The notes under the pieces: model-generated
Told to the model about the DNA's origin: nothing
The model's database searches: none
Seen by the model: the letters and a program-made list of their open reading frames with translations, nothing else
In this document: positions 17,226 to 27,262 of the stretch, piece by piece
How the letters are laid out: every line of letters starts with the position of its first letter
How positions within the stretch are numbered: the first letter of the stretch is position 1
Position numbers and translations under genes: made by a program
Assembly: GCF_000246945.1 (NCBI RefSeq)
Contig: NZ_BAEX01000002.1
Coordinates: 1 to 64,000, forward strand
Direction of reading: 5' to 3'
Length of the DNA: 64,000 bases
Origin: Myroides injenensis M09-0166
GTDB lineage: Bacteria > Bacteroidota > Bacteroidia > Flavobacteriales > Flavobacteriaceae

Positions 17226-18086
17226 ATGGCAAACCTTAAGGAAATACGTAATAGGATTTCATCAATTTCTTCAACAATGCAGATTACTTCTGCGATGAAG
17301 ATGGTATCAGCAGCAAAATTAAAAAAGGCAACAGATACTATTGAGGCAATGCGTCCTTACTCTGAAAAGTTGACTGAATTAATTCAGAATGTTAGTTCTA
17401 CATTAGAAGGTGATAATTCTGGAGTTTATTCTCAAGAGAGAGAAGTTAAGAATGTACTTTTAATAGTTGTTACTTCTAACAGAGGTTTATGTGGTGGTTT
17501 TAATGCTAATATCATTAAGCAAATAAATGCACTTAAGTCAGGGGAGTTTAGTAATGCTAATATCGATCTTTTGACATTTGGTAAGAAAGGTTATGACATT
17601 TTGCGTAAGAGTTTTAATGTTTTAGAAAACAAAAGTGATATTTTTGATCACTTAAGTTTTGAAAATGTTGCTTCTATCGCTGAGCAATTAATGGCTGCTT
17701 TCGCAGAAGAGAAATACGATTCTATTCAGATAGTATATAATCAATTCAAAAACGCTGCAACACAGATTGTCGTTACTGAGCAATTTTTGCCATTATTGCC
17801 TCAAGATTCTGATAGCAATGTGTCATCTGATTATATTTATGAGCCAAGCAAAGAGGAAATTATTGAAACATTAATACCTCTTTCTTTAAAAACTCAATTG
17901 TTTAAGGCAATTGCGGATTCTGTTGCTTCTGAACATGGAGCACGTATGACTGCAATGCATAAAGCTACAGATAATGCAACTGAGCTTAGAGATGCTTTAA
18001 AATTAAGTTATAATAAAGCTCGTCAGGCTGCTATTACGAATGAGATTCTTGAAATCGTAGGTGGTGCTGAAGCATTAGGTAAATAA
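17226..18086 (+). CDS. atpG: F0F1 ATP synthase subunit gamma
   Basis: Central rotor shaft. The N-terminal helix has MANLKEIRNRISSISSTMQI and KMVSAAKLKKA. The C-terminal helix has the family signature SEHGARMTAMHKATDNATEL and ends EILEIVGGAEAL. 286 residues is normal. It is the last gene of the cluster and is followed by a strong terminator; atpD and atpC must lie elsewhere. Confidence 0.96.
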   Translation: MANLKEIRNRISSISSTMQITSAMKMVSAAKLKKATDTIEAMRPYSEKLTELIQNVSSTLEGDNSGVYSQEREVKNVLLIVVTSNRGLCGGFNANIIKQINALKSGEFSNANIDLLTFGKKGYDILRKSFNVLENKSDIFDHLSFENVASIAEQLMAAFAEEKYDSIQIVYNQFKNAATQIVVTEQFLPLLPQDSDSNVSSDYIYEPSKEEIIETLIPLSLKTQLFKAIADSVASEHGARMTAMHKATDNATELRDALKLSYNKARQAAITNEILEIVGGAEALGK

Positions 18087-18106
18087 TAAACTTATTATTA
18101 TATAGT

Positions 18107-18141
18107 AAAAGAGCTAGTCAAGTCGACTAGCTCTTTTTTTT
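18107..18141. terminator. Terminator of the ATP synthase operon
   Basis: GAGCTAGTC (18111-18119) pairs with GACTAGCTC (18125-18133) around a 5-base loop, followed by eight T. A short A-run before it could let it also serve the convergent poxB transcript. Confidence 0.88.
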
Positions 18142-18149
18142 GTTATAAA

Positions 18150-19883
18150 TTATAATTCTGAAATGTGTTTATAATTTGACTTTATTGTATCGTATAATTC
18201 ATCAAACTTACCATTTAGCATTAATTTCGCCATTGACTTAGTCATTCCAAGCATTTGGTTTAGTTCTATTTTTGGAGGTAGAGCCAAAGCATTAGGATTA
18301 GTGAAGATATTTACTAACGCTGGACCATCATGCATTAAAGCTTGATTAATTGTCTCTGGAAGTTCTTCTGGCTTCCTTACTGTGTACCCTTTTATTCCCA
18401 TAGCTGTTGCTACCATCGCAAAGTCTGGATTGTGCATATCTGTTTCAGTATCCATAAGTCCAGAGACCTCCATCTCTAGCTTTACCATACCTAATGAGCG
18501 ATTGTTATATACAAAAAGTTTTACTGGAAGTTTGTATTGGCTGATTGTTGCCAAATCTCCTAATAACATTGATAAACCACCATCTCCGCACATTGCTATC
18601 ACTTGTCTTTGTGGATGAGATAATTGAGCACCTATAGACATTGGCATTGCGTTAGCCATAGAACCGTGATTAAAAGAGCCAAGCATATGACGTTTTCCAG
18701 TAGAAGTAATATATCTTGCGCCCCATACGCAGCACATACCTGTATCCACTGTAAAAATAGCATCATCTTTAGCCAATGAGTCTAAAACATACGTAACGTA
18801 TTCTGGCTGTATGTTATTTTCGGTTCCTGGTGTTGCCACATAGGTGTTAAGGTGATTTTTTACTTTTTTAAAATGTGTAAGTTGTTTGTCAAGGAATGTA
18901 TTGTCTTGTTTTAGTTCTATATAGGGAAGTAATGCTTTAATTGTTTCAGTAATATCACCGCATAGTCCCATATGTAATTTAGCACGTCTTCCTAAGCGTT
19001 CTGTTGCTTCATCAATTTGAATTATTTTATTGTTGGTAGGCATAAATGCTTGATAGGGGAAGTCTGTTCCTAATAGTAAAACTAAGTCTGATTCATGCAT
19101 GCTATTATATGCAGTTGGCAGTCCTAGAAGACCAGTTAAGCCTATTTCATTTGGATTATCATATTGAATACCCATTTTACCGCGAAATGAGTAGGCTACA
19201 GGCGCTTTTATTACTTCTGACAACCTCAATATCTCATCGTGAGCTTTCGATGCTCCTATGCCGCAGTATATCGTTATTTTGGACGCTTCATTTATTTCTG
19301 TTGCAAGAGCTTTTATTTCGTTGTCGTTTGGTCTTATAATAGGTTTAGGAAAAAACATCTGAGTTGACGACTCCGATTGTACTGCATCCATTTCTGATAC
19401 GTCTCCAGGAAGTCCGATTACTGCTACACCTTTTTTTGCATAAGCATGTTGAACTGCTGTCTGAAATACACGTGGTAGCTGAGTAGGTGTTGTTACCATT
19501 TGATTATATACACTGCAATCATCAAATAGTTTATACGTATTGGTCTCTTGGAAATAATCCATTCCAAACTGATTAGTATTTATGGTAGAGGCAATTGCAA
19601 TTAAAGGTATATGTCCTCTGTTTGCTTCGTATAGACCATTTATTAGATGGACATGGCCAGGACCACAACTTCCGGCACAGCACGCTATACCATCTAATTC
19701 GGCTTCTGCAGCCGCTGCATAAGCACCTACTTCCTCATGTCTTACATGAATCCATTTTATTTTACCACTTTTTCTTACGGCTTCATTAAAGTGATTTAAA
19801 CTATCACCTGTTAAAGCATATATTCTTTTTACACCAATGCTAATTAGCATTTCTACTAGTTGTTCTGAAACATTCTTTTTCAT
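18150..19883 (-). CDS. poxB: Pyruvate oxidase/dehydrogenase (quinone), PoxB-like
   Basis: Thiamine-diphosphate and FAD flavoprotein that oxidises pyruvate to acetate and CO2, passing electrons to quinone at the membrane. The sequence tracks E. coli PoxB along its length: TGDSLN at 25-30, the catalytic-Glu segment RHEEVGAYAA at 48-57, CAGSCGPGHVHLINGLY, YFQETNTYKLFDDCS, LLGTDFPYQAF and LGSFNHGSMANAMP. The ThDP/Mg motif GDGGLSML...NNRS is in the C-terminal third. 577 residues against 572 in E. coli. The start lies 63 bases downstream of the broken DUF5689 gene on the same strand; no exact promoter was seen in that gap. Confidence 0.9.
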   Translation of the reverse strand: MKKNVSEQLVEMLISIGVKRIYALTGDSLNHFNEAVRKSGKIKWIHVRHEEVGAYAAAAEAELDGIACCAGSCGPGHVHLINGLYEANRGHIPLIAIASTINTNQFGMDYFQETNTYKLFDDCSVYNQMVTTPTQLPRVFQTAVQHAYAKKGVAVIGLPGDVSEMDAVQSESSTQMFFPKPIIRPNDNEIKALATEINEASKITIYCGIGASKAHDEILRLSEVIKAPVAYSFRGKMGIQYDNPNEIGLTGLLGLPTAYNSMHESDLVLLLGTDFPYQAFMPTNNKIIQIDEATERLGRRAKLHMGLCGDITETIKALLPYIELKQDNTFLDKQLTHFKKVKNHLNTYVATPGTENNIQPEYVTYVLDSLAKDDAIFTVDTGMCCVWGARYITSTGKRHMLGSFNHGSMANAMPMSIGAQLSHPQRQVIAMCGDGGLSMLLGDLATISQYKLPVKLFVYNNRSLGMVKLEMEVSGLMDTETDMHNPDFAMVATAMGIKGYTVRKPEELPETINQALMHDGPALVNIFTNPNALALPPKIELNQMLGMTKSMAKLMLNGKFDELYDTIKSNYKHISEL

Positions 19884-19946
19884 AATTTCATCTTTTGATA
19901 CATAAATTTAATCATAAAATATTGATTCACCGCAGGGTTAAGGTAT

Positions 19947-22035
19947 TTATTCAAAGTAAATACTATCTAGAAGTAAATCATAATTATAATTTTTTCCTTC
20001 TTTATCTTTCCCTCCAAGTTTTATACCAAAAACATGATTTTTTGTTGATGTATTGTATTCTGTATCCATAGAAGTCAAGTCTAATGTTATTTTTACCCAT
20101 TCATTTTTGGTGTTGATAACTCCCGTATAATTTGTTCTACTTGTTTTATTAATTGTTTGCTCTTCTGTTATAGTTCCAAGATTGAAAATGTCATATTGTT
20201 GAATATCTGTGCCTTTAGTATTCTTTTTGTATTGATCCTTGTATAGATTTATTGATAAAGACTTCTCTGAATTCCCTTTTATCCATAGGGTTAGTTTCTT
20301 TTTGCCTTTCGGCACTTTCTTATTTTCTATTCTAAAAATAAAATCATTGTTTTTGGGATTAGATTTTATTCTCAATGCATTTTTATTATTTCTACCTTGA
20401 CCAATTGCTAATTCTGCATATTTTACTTTTTCCTTCCCAGTATCTATTAGAAAGTTTTTCCAGTCATCAAAGTTTGCTAAATAGTAGTAATCGCTATTAT
20501 CCGGAAGTTCTATTTCTTCTTCGGATGAATTTCCATCTTCAAATCTAATTTTCATCTAGTTGTATGTCGTAATTATTTTCATTGCCAACTCGTATGGAAA
20601 GGAAGTTTCCATTTCCTATATCATTATAATTCACATCCTTTATATCTAGGGTAATCTTTACCCAGTTTCCATTGGTATCAATTGCATTATCTTTATTTAT
20701 GAGGGTGTAAGCGGTTGTGCCATTTCCAATTTTATTTAGTGGGGCTTTCTTAACAATTATACTTTTAGATAAGATAGTGGCATTATTTTCAGGGTTGTTT
20801 TCATCTGGATTAGTGTAATTTATAATATTAAAAACATCATAACCTTTTCCGTCTTTTCTATATATATTAATTGATATTGTTTTTTGTGATTTTCCTTTTA
20901 GCAAGAAAGACAATTGAGTTGCCTTTTTATGTGAGGGAATATTTGATAGCGTAAATAGAGTTTCATTTATTGCTGTATTTCCTTGAATATGGAGTGACTG
21001 CTTGCCTGCAATACCATGGTAATTATCAAGAATTGGTTTAACAATCGGATGTGTTTTTTTATTTGTAGTTTGATTTTCGAAAAGTTGCCAATTTTCAAAG
21101 TCAGCACCGTTAAAGATGAGAGTACCGTTTAGGATTAAGTTTTCTTGGGAGTTTTGATCATTATCATTTTCCTCATTAAAAGGTGGTTTAGTAAGATTTA
21201 TATCTTTCATTGTGCGAGGATAAAATTGTATTGTTCCTTTATATTCACTCGCGATACCTGTAATTGTTCCACTTTCTTTTGGTATGATTTGATCTTTAAA
21301 ACCATTTGAATAGGGTCCAGTTCTAACTTCTAGTGCGTTTTCTTTTTTGTCTAACATTCTCCTTAGCGTATAGCCTTGTTTATCATTCGTTAAGGCATCA
21401 ACGTCATAAAGTCGCTCTCCAATAATGTTTCTATCAAATTGTACGTTGTCTATCTGTATTAATTTGCCTAAATATGTTTTGTCCTCTAATAATTGCTCTA
21501 TTGTAACTTTATTAGTGTACTCTAATAATTCGTTTTCATTTAGTAAGGCACATGATCTTATTAGGTTTGTTTGTAATAGTTTGCCTGTGATTACGTCTGG
21601 ATAACGATTGCCAGAAGAAGCTACATAAATTCCTCCTCCTAGAGTAATCATATCGTAATTGTACTGTAAATAGATATTATTAAGCTTTAAGTAAACTTTT
21701 GTGCCAACTGGAAATAGTGCAAATCCTCCTTTAATATCTACTTTTATGGTTAAAGGCTTTTGTGTTTTTTCATCAACAATAATTAATTGTTGATAAAAAT
21801 TCCCTGCTTGGTCACTAGAGATTACTATTCCTGTTATTGTTTCATTCTGATTATAATAGATTACTTCTTTGCCTTCTTTAAGATTATTATATAAACTTTC
21901 TATAGATAAAGTTTCTTCTATATGAGGTTCAGTACATTCTACTACTGGAGTTTCGAAATCTTCATTTTTAGCACAGCTTACTAGTATTAGAAGGGATAGC
22001 AATGCAAAGATTGTATTGATAAGTTTTGTTTGCAT
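19947..22035 (-). pseudogene. Frameshifted DUF5689-domain surface lipoprotein (broken paralogue)
   Basis: Two overlapping frames together equal one gene of about 695 codons, homologous to the intact 686-residue protein at 25183-27243. The first frame (20545-22035) has a lipoprotein signal with C21 (LLILVSC), a DUF5689 OB-fold-like domain and one carbohydrate-binding-like module, then runs into TAG after the residues LDEN. The intact gene reads DEIRFDDG here, and the second frame (19947-20555) resumes with IRFEDG. The lesion is one extra A in an AAAA tract (plus-strand T at 20549-20552). The second part contains another copy of the same beta module (LTLWIKGNSEKSLSINLYK). It could also be a sequencing error or slippage site. 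Confidence 0.85.
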
Positions 22036-22047
22036 TTTTAAGGTGGT

Positions 22048-24882
22048 TTAAAAGTTATAATAAAAGTTTATGAAATAATTTCGCTTGTAGGCATACCAAT
22101 ATTTATTGCCAAATGTATTTGTACCACTTCTTGTATTGGCGAGTTCACGTTCATAGTTAGCATTTCTTGCTTGTTCGAATCCACCTGTTTTATATTGGTG
22201 ATTTAGTAAATTATTGATGCTTGCAAAACAACCTATAATATTGCGATTGCGTAACTTCCATGATTTGCCTGTTATAAGATTTAGAATAGTAAAGTCTGGT
22301 AACTTTTCTTGTTTGAGTGTAGTTCTTAGAAGTTCGTTAGTTAAGTTGTCAAACGGTTGACTGGTAATTGGGTTAATTATATAATTATTGGTTCTTCTAA
22401 TAGCAGAGATATTGACGTACGAATTATTCATGTAGTTTATGTTAGAACTGATCCACCAATATTTTGGAGAACGATATTCTAGTCCTAGTGAAAGTGCGGA
22501 CTGAGGTCCATTAGGCAACTTGTAATTCTTTAAATAAGCAATTCCATAGTCAAATGAGTTTGCTACATTATCTGAATTAACTATTACATTTGGGTTGCTG
22601 GTATATGTAGATTTTCTAATTGATGCTGCGAAAGTGGTTTTGATAGATGTAGTTATTTTGTACTCCAAACCGAATTCTAAGCCGATATTACGCTTGTTTA
22701 GTCCTGTAAGGACTTCTGATACAAAAGCTCCTCCATTAGACGTTAAATAGTCTCCTTTGTCATTAGTAATACCAATCCCATCTGCATAGTAAAAGTTTTG
22801 TTGGGTTGTGTTCTTAATATTGTTTAAGTAAGAGGTTAATCTAGCTTGTATTATTGGTGTTCTCAGTTGATAACTTACATCAATACTTATTATATTTTCG
22901 TTTTGAAGATTTTGAGTTAATGAGTTGTTTATTCTAATATTGGCAAAAGTGTTTTTTATCGTTGGTGCTTGATTGTAAATAGCGAAATTAGAATTGAGTG
23001 AATGGCGTCCTGATATGTAATAAGTACCTCCAATTTTATAGCCAACCTCACTAAATTCTGTTTGTTTGCTCTTACCAAATGAATTTGTGGGATAAATAGC
23101 ATTTTTATATCTACCATTTCTTTGATAAACTGTATAGCCTGCTTTTTGTGATAAGTAGAATTCAAACTTATTGTAAGAAAATTCAAAGTGAACAAAAGTT
23201 TCTATTGCATTGTCAGTAATATTATAGTGATATCCAAATGTATCATTCCTTTTTACAAACCTATTAGGACTGTTTAGATTGCTGTCTTGTTTATCAAAAG
23301 TTTGATAAGCATCTATATCTAAATATTTTGTACCACCTAGAAGGTCGATTACTTTTTTAAAGTTGTCAGAATGTAGATTTCTATAGTTTATGCTTGTATA
23401 TAATTTTACTCTTTCGGAGAGATGACTTTGGAGATTAGAATGAATTGATATCTGATTATCTTTATTTTGGTCTTCAAACAAAATTATTTTACTGATGCCA
23501 TTGTTAGCTCTGTTTATGGTATAAATAGTAGTCCAATCTATTTGCCCATTCTCAATAAACGCTGTTTTATTTGATTTAGCTTGTTGTAAGAGAGCTATAG
23601 TTTCCTGCTTAAAATCTGAATCATCTGGTAAATCGTTAAATTCATTAGCAGTTAATTTCCAGTATTGAGAATCTATTTTATTTAAATAATAACTAGGCAT
23701 TTTTTTGTAGTTCGTAGGATCAGGATTGATATTATCTGTATAACCTAATCTGCTATTTCCAATGATGCCAAATTGATGAGAAAGAGATGTTGTAATTGTA
23801 TTGTTGTCATTCAGCTTCCAATAATGTGTTAAGTTTAATATTGGTTCTTCTATATTCTTGTATCTAGCGTTTCTTTTATCATTATTTTGAAATCCCCAAT
23901 ATGAATTGTATTTATCATGCTTTAGTTCTCTCTGTTCATCAGTGATAGGGGAGTTTTTGGCTCTTTTATTCTGAGCATAGAGGAAGGAGAAGTTTACACT
24001 GTGTGTCTGATTGATTCATTTTTCAATACTGGCAAGTAGGGAGGTAGCTTCATAGTTAGTTCCTGTCCAGTATCCTTGTTTTGCACCTCTATATGAGGTC
24101 GAAATGGTATATGCCCAACCTTTGTGATCAAGCCCCGATGCGTAGAGTGCGTAAGGTCTATAATTATAATTTGTTTTAGAGAAAGACATACCTACTTTGG
24201 TTCCTTTTTTAATATGTGATGCTCTTGTAGACATATTCTGTTGACCTGCGATACCTCCAAAGTTCTGTTCAGAAGGAGTAGATCCATTGTGATATGTTTG
24301 GGCGCGCAAAGCATCATTTAGTCCACCCCAATTACTCCATTGTGGGCGGCCATCATAAAGCTTATTCATAATTAATCCATTAATAGTAATTTTACCATAT
24401 TCATTATTTACCCCTCTCTGTTTAAAGAATGATGAACCCCAATTAAATGCAGCTGCTTGTTGGTAAGTGTCTTTTAGGGCATATAAGACCGCTGTTGTAT
24501 AGTCATTATTATCATCTGTATCTTCATTATCACTAATATCTATTATTATATGGTTTGCCACTTGGCTTTGGTCTTCTTCAAGGTAAATTGTTCCTAGATT
24601 TATATTTTCGTCTAACGTTATAGGAATATTCTTTATTAGATAGTTTTTATTGTTGATAGTTAAAGTATAATGACCTAAGGGTATATTAGATATTAGAAAT
24701 TTTCCTTTATTATCTGTTTGTGTTCTATTCTGTAGAAGAGGAATCTTGATCTGAATATTAGCAAGTGGTTTATGAGAGAGGTAATCTTCTACTTTACCTA
24801 GTATTGAGTAATACGATTGTGCCTTACAATTTTGATAATAAAATAGAATTGGAAAGAGAAGAAGTAAGTAGATGTTTCTCAT
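22048..24882 (-). pseudogene. TonB-dependent receptor interrupted by one in-frame TGA (broken paralogue)
   Basis: Reads as a single 944-codon frame, homologous throughout to the intact 940-residue receptor at 27263-30085, except for TGA at 24016-24018. Before it lie a signal peptide, a carboxypeptidase-regulatory-like domain and a plug ending LASIEK. After it the same frame continues with INQTHSVNF, matching FNDNHSLNF of the intact protein, and goes on through NKRAKNSPITDEQ, NPDPTNYKKMPSYY and the beta-barrel to a C-terminal YYNF. The position is Lys in the intact copy. An ATG at 23700 allows a 550-residue downstream fragment, but no plug or signal would be present. Followed after 12 bases by the frameshifted lipoprotein gene. 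Confidence 0.88.
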
Positions 24883-25182
24883 TTATTAAATAATTACTAT
24901 GTTAAACAATAGATGATAGTTAGGTCATTATTATACAGCAAGTTATTTTGTCTACTGTTCTTTAATCAACTATTGTAATTATCTTATAGTTATTATTTTT
25001 AAATAAGTTATTTGAATACTTCTATGATGTTTAATGTTTAATTAATGATAGGTAATTAGAACTGCCTATTATCCTGGAATTAATATTTTTTTGAGTAGTT
25101 TGATTTTTATACTATAGTAGTTTTTAGGTATAAAAAAAGCTCGGCAATTGCCGAGCTTTTAGTTTTGATGATATTATATTTA
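24883..25182. other. 300-bp gap between the two receptor/lipoprotein pairs
   Basis: Contains the minus-strand terminator of the intact pair (25132-25160). The rest must hold the start of transcription of the broken pair. No exact TAnnTTTG element was seen there on the minus strand; the nearest is an imperfect TAACTTGC around 24942-24949. No coding sequence seen. Confidence 0.6.
25132..25160 (-). terminator. Terminator of the intact receptor/DUF5689 operon
   Basis: GCTCGGC (25139-25145), loop AATT, GCCGAGC (25150-25156). The seven A at 25132-25138 give a U-tail on the minus-strand RNA. Confidence 0.88.
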
Positions 25183-27243
25183 TTATTTAATAAATTTTAC
25201 ATCATCTACATTTATGCGTATTCTATTTCCAGAACTTCTAGTAAAAGAAGAGTTTTGAATTTTTACAGAAACTTTGTCTGTTGGCTTAGCATTTATAGTA
25301 AATTCAACATTTTTTAATTTACCTCTCTCACCTATTTCTTTGCCAGCAGATTTCCACTCTTTACCTCCATCAACTGAATAATAAACTTCAACACTAACCT
25401 CTTTTTCAGTATCTCCACCTTCACTAAAGTTTGTACCACCAAATGTAAGTGCCACTTTTTGTAATCCAGTTACAACGAAGTCACTTTGGATATATCCTTC
25501 TGAAGTTTTGTTACCTCTTAATCTAATTGCTTTAGTACCATTTTTTAAGTCGTTATCGTCTCCAAAGATACCTGCTTCAAAAAATGACCATTTACCTGTT
25601 GAAAGAATTAATTCTTTAGTAGCCCAGCTTCCTTCTTTAGCATCTCCGATTGCTTCACTAGTTTCAAAATCTTCATTTAATTGTTTTGCTTCTGGTAAAT
25701 CTGAACCTGGATCTGTTGGATCAGTAGGATCTGTTGGGTCAGTAGGCGTACCTCCTTCAACAGGAGTACCGTCGTCAAAACGGATCTCATCAATTACTAA
25801 ATCATATTGTTCAGTATGACCATATCTAAATGCAATTAAGTTACCACTACCAGAAGTATTAAAGTCATTTTGTATCGTAGTAAGATCTAAAGTTACTTTT
25901 ACCCATTGATCTTTCGTGTCAATTTTTCCTGTATAACTATTAGTAGTACTTCCTGAAGGAACTCCATTAAATACCGTTTCTTTCATATTAGGTTGTAGTA
26001 CTACACTTGTGCTAACATTTTCTAAATTATATGCGTAATAATTTGTTCCGTTAGCTTTATAGATATTAATAGAAAGGCTTTTTCCTGCTTTTCCTTTCAT
26101 TAGGAAAGATATTTTTGTTGCATCTTTAGGAGCTTTAACGCCTTGTACAGTAAATAATGCACCATTAACAGCTTTTCCTTTACTATCAAGAGCAGCAATA
26201 CCTTTAATTTGTAGACCTGTAGAGTTGTTCCATCCTAGTCCTTTACCTTCAGTCGCCATTGGATCTCCTAGCGAATTTTTGATAATAACTCCTAAGAAAG
26301 AATTCCAATCTTCAAAGTCAGCTCCTGGGAATGCTAAGAATTTACCTGGTTCAACAGTTCCTGGTTCAACAGGAGTTGTAGAATCATCAAATACTGGTTG
26401 ATCTAATTTTAAATCATCCAAAAATCTTGGTATAAATTGGTAAGTAGATTGGAATTTAGTCATTACCCCAGTCATTGTACCACTTCCATTAGGAACTTTT
26501 TCGTTAGCAAAAGAACTAGATTGCTCTACTGCTCTAAAGATAACTTTTGCACTTACTGGATCTTTACTTTCAATTTCATTCTCTGTTGCAGAATTTGTAA
26601 CATTAGCAGGATTATAGAAAGTTTTTCCTCTAAATTGTTCTTTGAACTGAACATCAGTAATAGTAATTAATTTACCTAAGTATTTATCAGTTTCAATAGC
26701 TTCTTTTAAAGATACTGTAGTAGTATATTTTTTAGCTAATTCATCATCAGTAAGTCTTGCACAACCTTTAATAACATGTTTTTTATATGCAGGATCTCCC
26801 ATGTAACTGATATATCTTTCTTTACCTGGTCTAGTGTCTTTATCTCCAATAACAAACATACCATTGTTTCTCTGGATTTTTGTTCCTTGTAGTTTTATAT
26901 AAATTTTACTACCTAGTGGATATCTTGCATAAGATCCTTTAATATCTGCTCTTACTAAAGCAGAGAAAGTATTTGCTTCGTCAACTATATAGATTTCACG
27001 GTAAAAATTACCTCCTCTGTCAGAAGAAATAACATAACCTGATACTACATCATCTTCGGTATAATCAGTTAATGTTTCTGTTACTATACCTTGAAGTTCA
27101 CCAATAGTTTTGTTTACATGAAGGTTAGGTTCTTCACAGTTATAATCAACATTAGGAACTGAGAAGTCATCGTTTTTTGCACATCCTGTAAGTAGTAGAC
27201 CTGCAAACGAAAAATATAATAATGATTTAAATATTGTTTTCAT
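25183..27243 (-). CDS. DUF5689-domain surface lipoprotein, partner of a TonB-dependent receptor
   Basis: Predicted outer-membrane lipoprotein with signal peptide and lipobox LLTGC (C21). Residues about 35-275 form the DUF5689 domain. Its core (SGYVISSDRGGNFYREIYIVD, then RYPLGSKIYIKLQG) looks to me like an OB-fold similar to those of extracellular nucleases. A beta-sandwich module follows (GADFEDW to YDLVIDEIRF, about 305-490). Next comes a TDP-repeat linker near 500, and then a C-terminal domain of about 165 residues ending NVDDVKFIK. The gene starts 19 bases after the receptor stop, so the two are one operon. Role inferred: substrate capture for the receptor. It is not a SusD, having no SusD helical TPR pattern. 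Confidence 0.82.
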   Translation of the reverse strand: MKTIFKSLLYFSFAGLLLTGCAKNDDFSVPNVDYNCEEPNLHVNKTIGELQGIVTETLTDYTEDDVVSGYVISSDRGGNFYREIYIVDEANTFSALVRADIKGSYARYPLGSKIYIKLQGTKIQRNNGMFVIGDKDTRPGKERYISYMGDPAYKKHVIKGCARLTDDELAKKYTTTVSLKEAIETDKYLGKLITITDVQFKEQFRGKTFYNPANVTNSATENEIESKDPVSAKVIFRAVEQSSSFANEKVPNGSGTMTGVMTKFQSTYQFIPRFLDDLKLDQPVFDDSTTPVEPGTVEPGKFLAFPGADFEDWNSFLGVIIKNSLGDPMATEGKGLGWNNSTGLQIKGIAALDSKGKAVNGALFTVQGVKAPKDATKISFLMKGKAGKSLSINIYKANGTNYYAYNLENVSTSVVLQPNMKETVFNGVPSGSTTNSYTGKIDTKDQWVKVTLDLTTIQNDFNTSGSGNLIAFRYGHTEQYDLVIDEIRFDDGTPVEGGTPTDPTDPTDPTDPGSDLPEAKQLNEDFETSEAIGDAKEGSWATKELILSTGKWSFFEAGIFGDDNDLKNGTKAIRLRGNKTSEGYIQSDFVVTGLQKVALTFGGTNFSEGGDTEKEVSVEVYYSVDGGKEWKSAGKEIGERGKLKNVEFTINAKPTDKVSVKIQNSSFTRSSGNRIRINVDDVKFIK
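25705..25740 (-). repeat. In-frame 9-nt tandem repeat encoding a Thr-Asp-Pro linker
   Basis: Four 9-base units of the GGATCxGTx type, read on the minus strand as TDP repeats, join the middle module and the C-terminal domain of the DUF5689 lipoprotein. The tract could vary in length by slippage without a frameshift. Confidence 0.7.
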
Positions 27244-27262
27244 ATCTTAAATATAGATTTGA

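Noticed and set aside
24016-24018. Selenocysteine or programmed read-through at the receptor TGA
   Set aside because: The paralogue has Lys here, not Cys; there is no sign of a SECIS-like stem right after it, and the partner gene is also broken. Plain inactivation is simpler.
25705-25740. TDP-encoding tandem repeat as a mobile or regulatory repeat
   Set aside because: It is an in-frame linker within a lipoprotein, a common kind of interdomain spacer.
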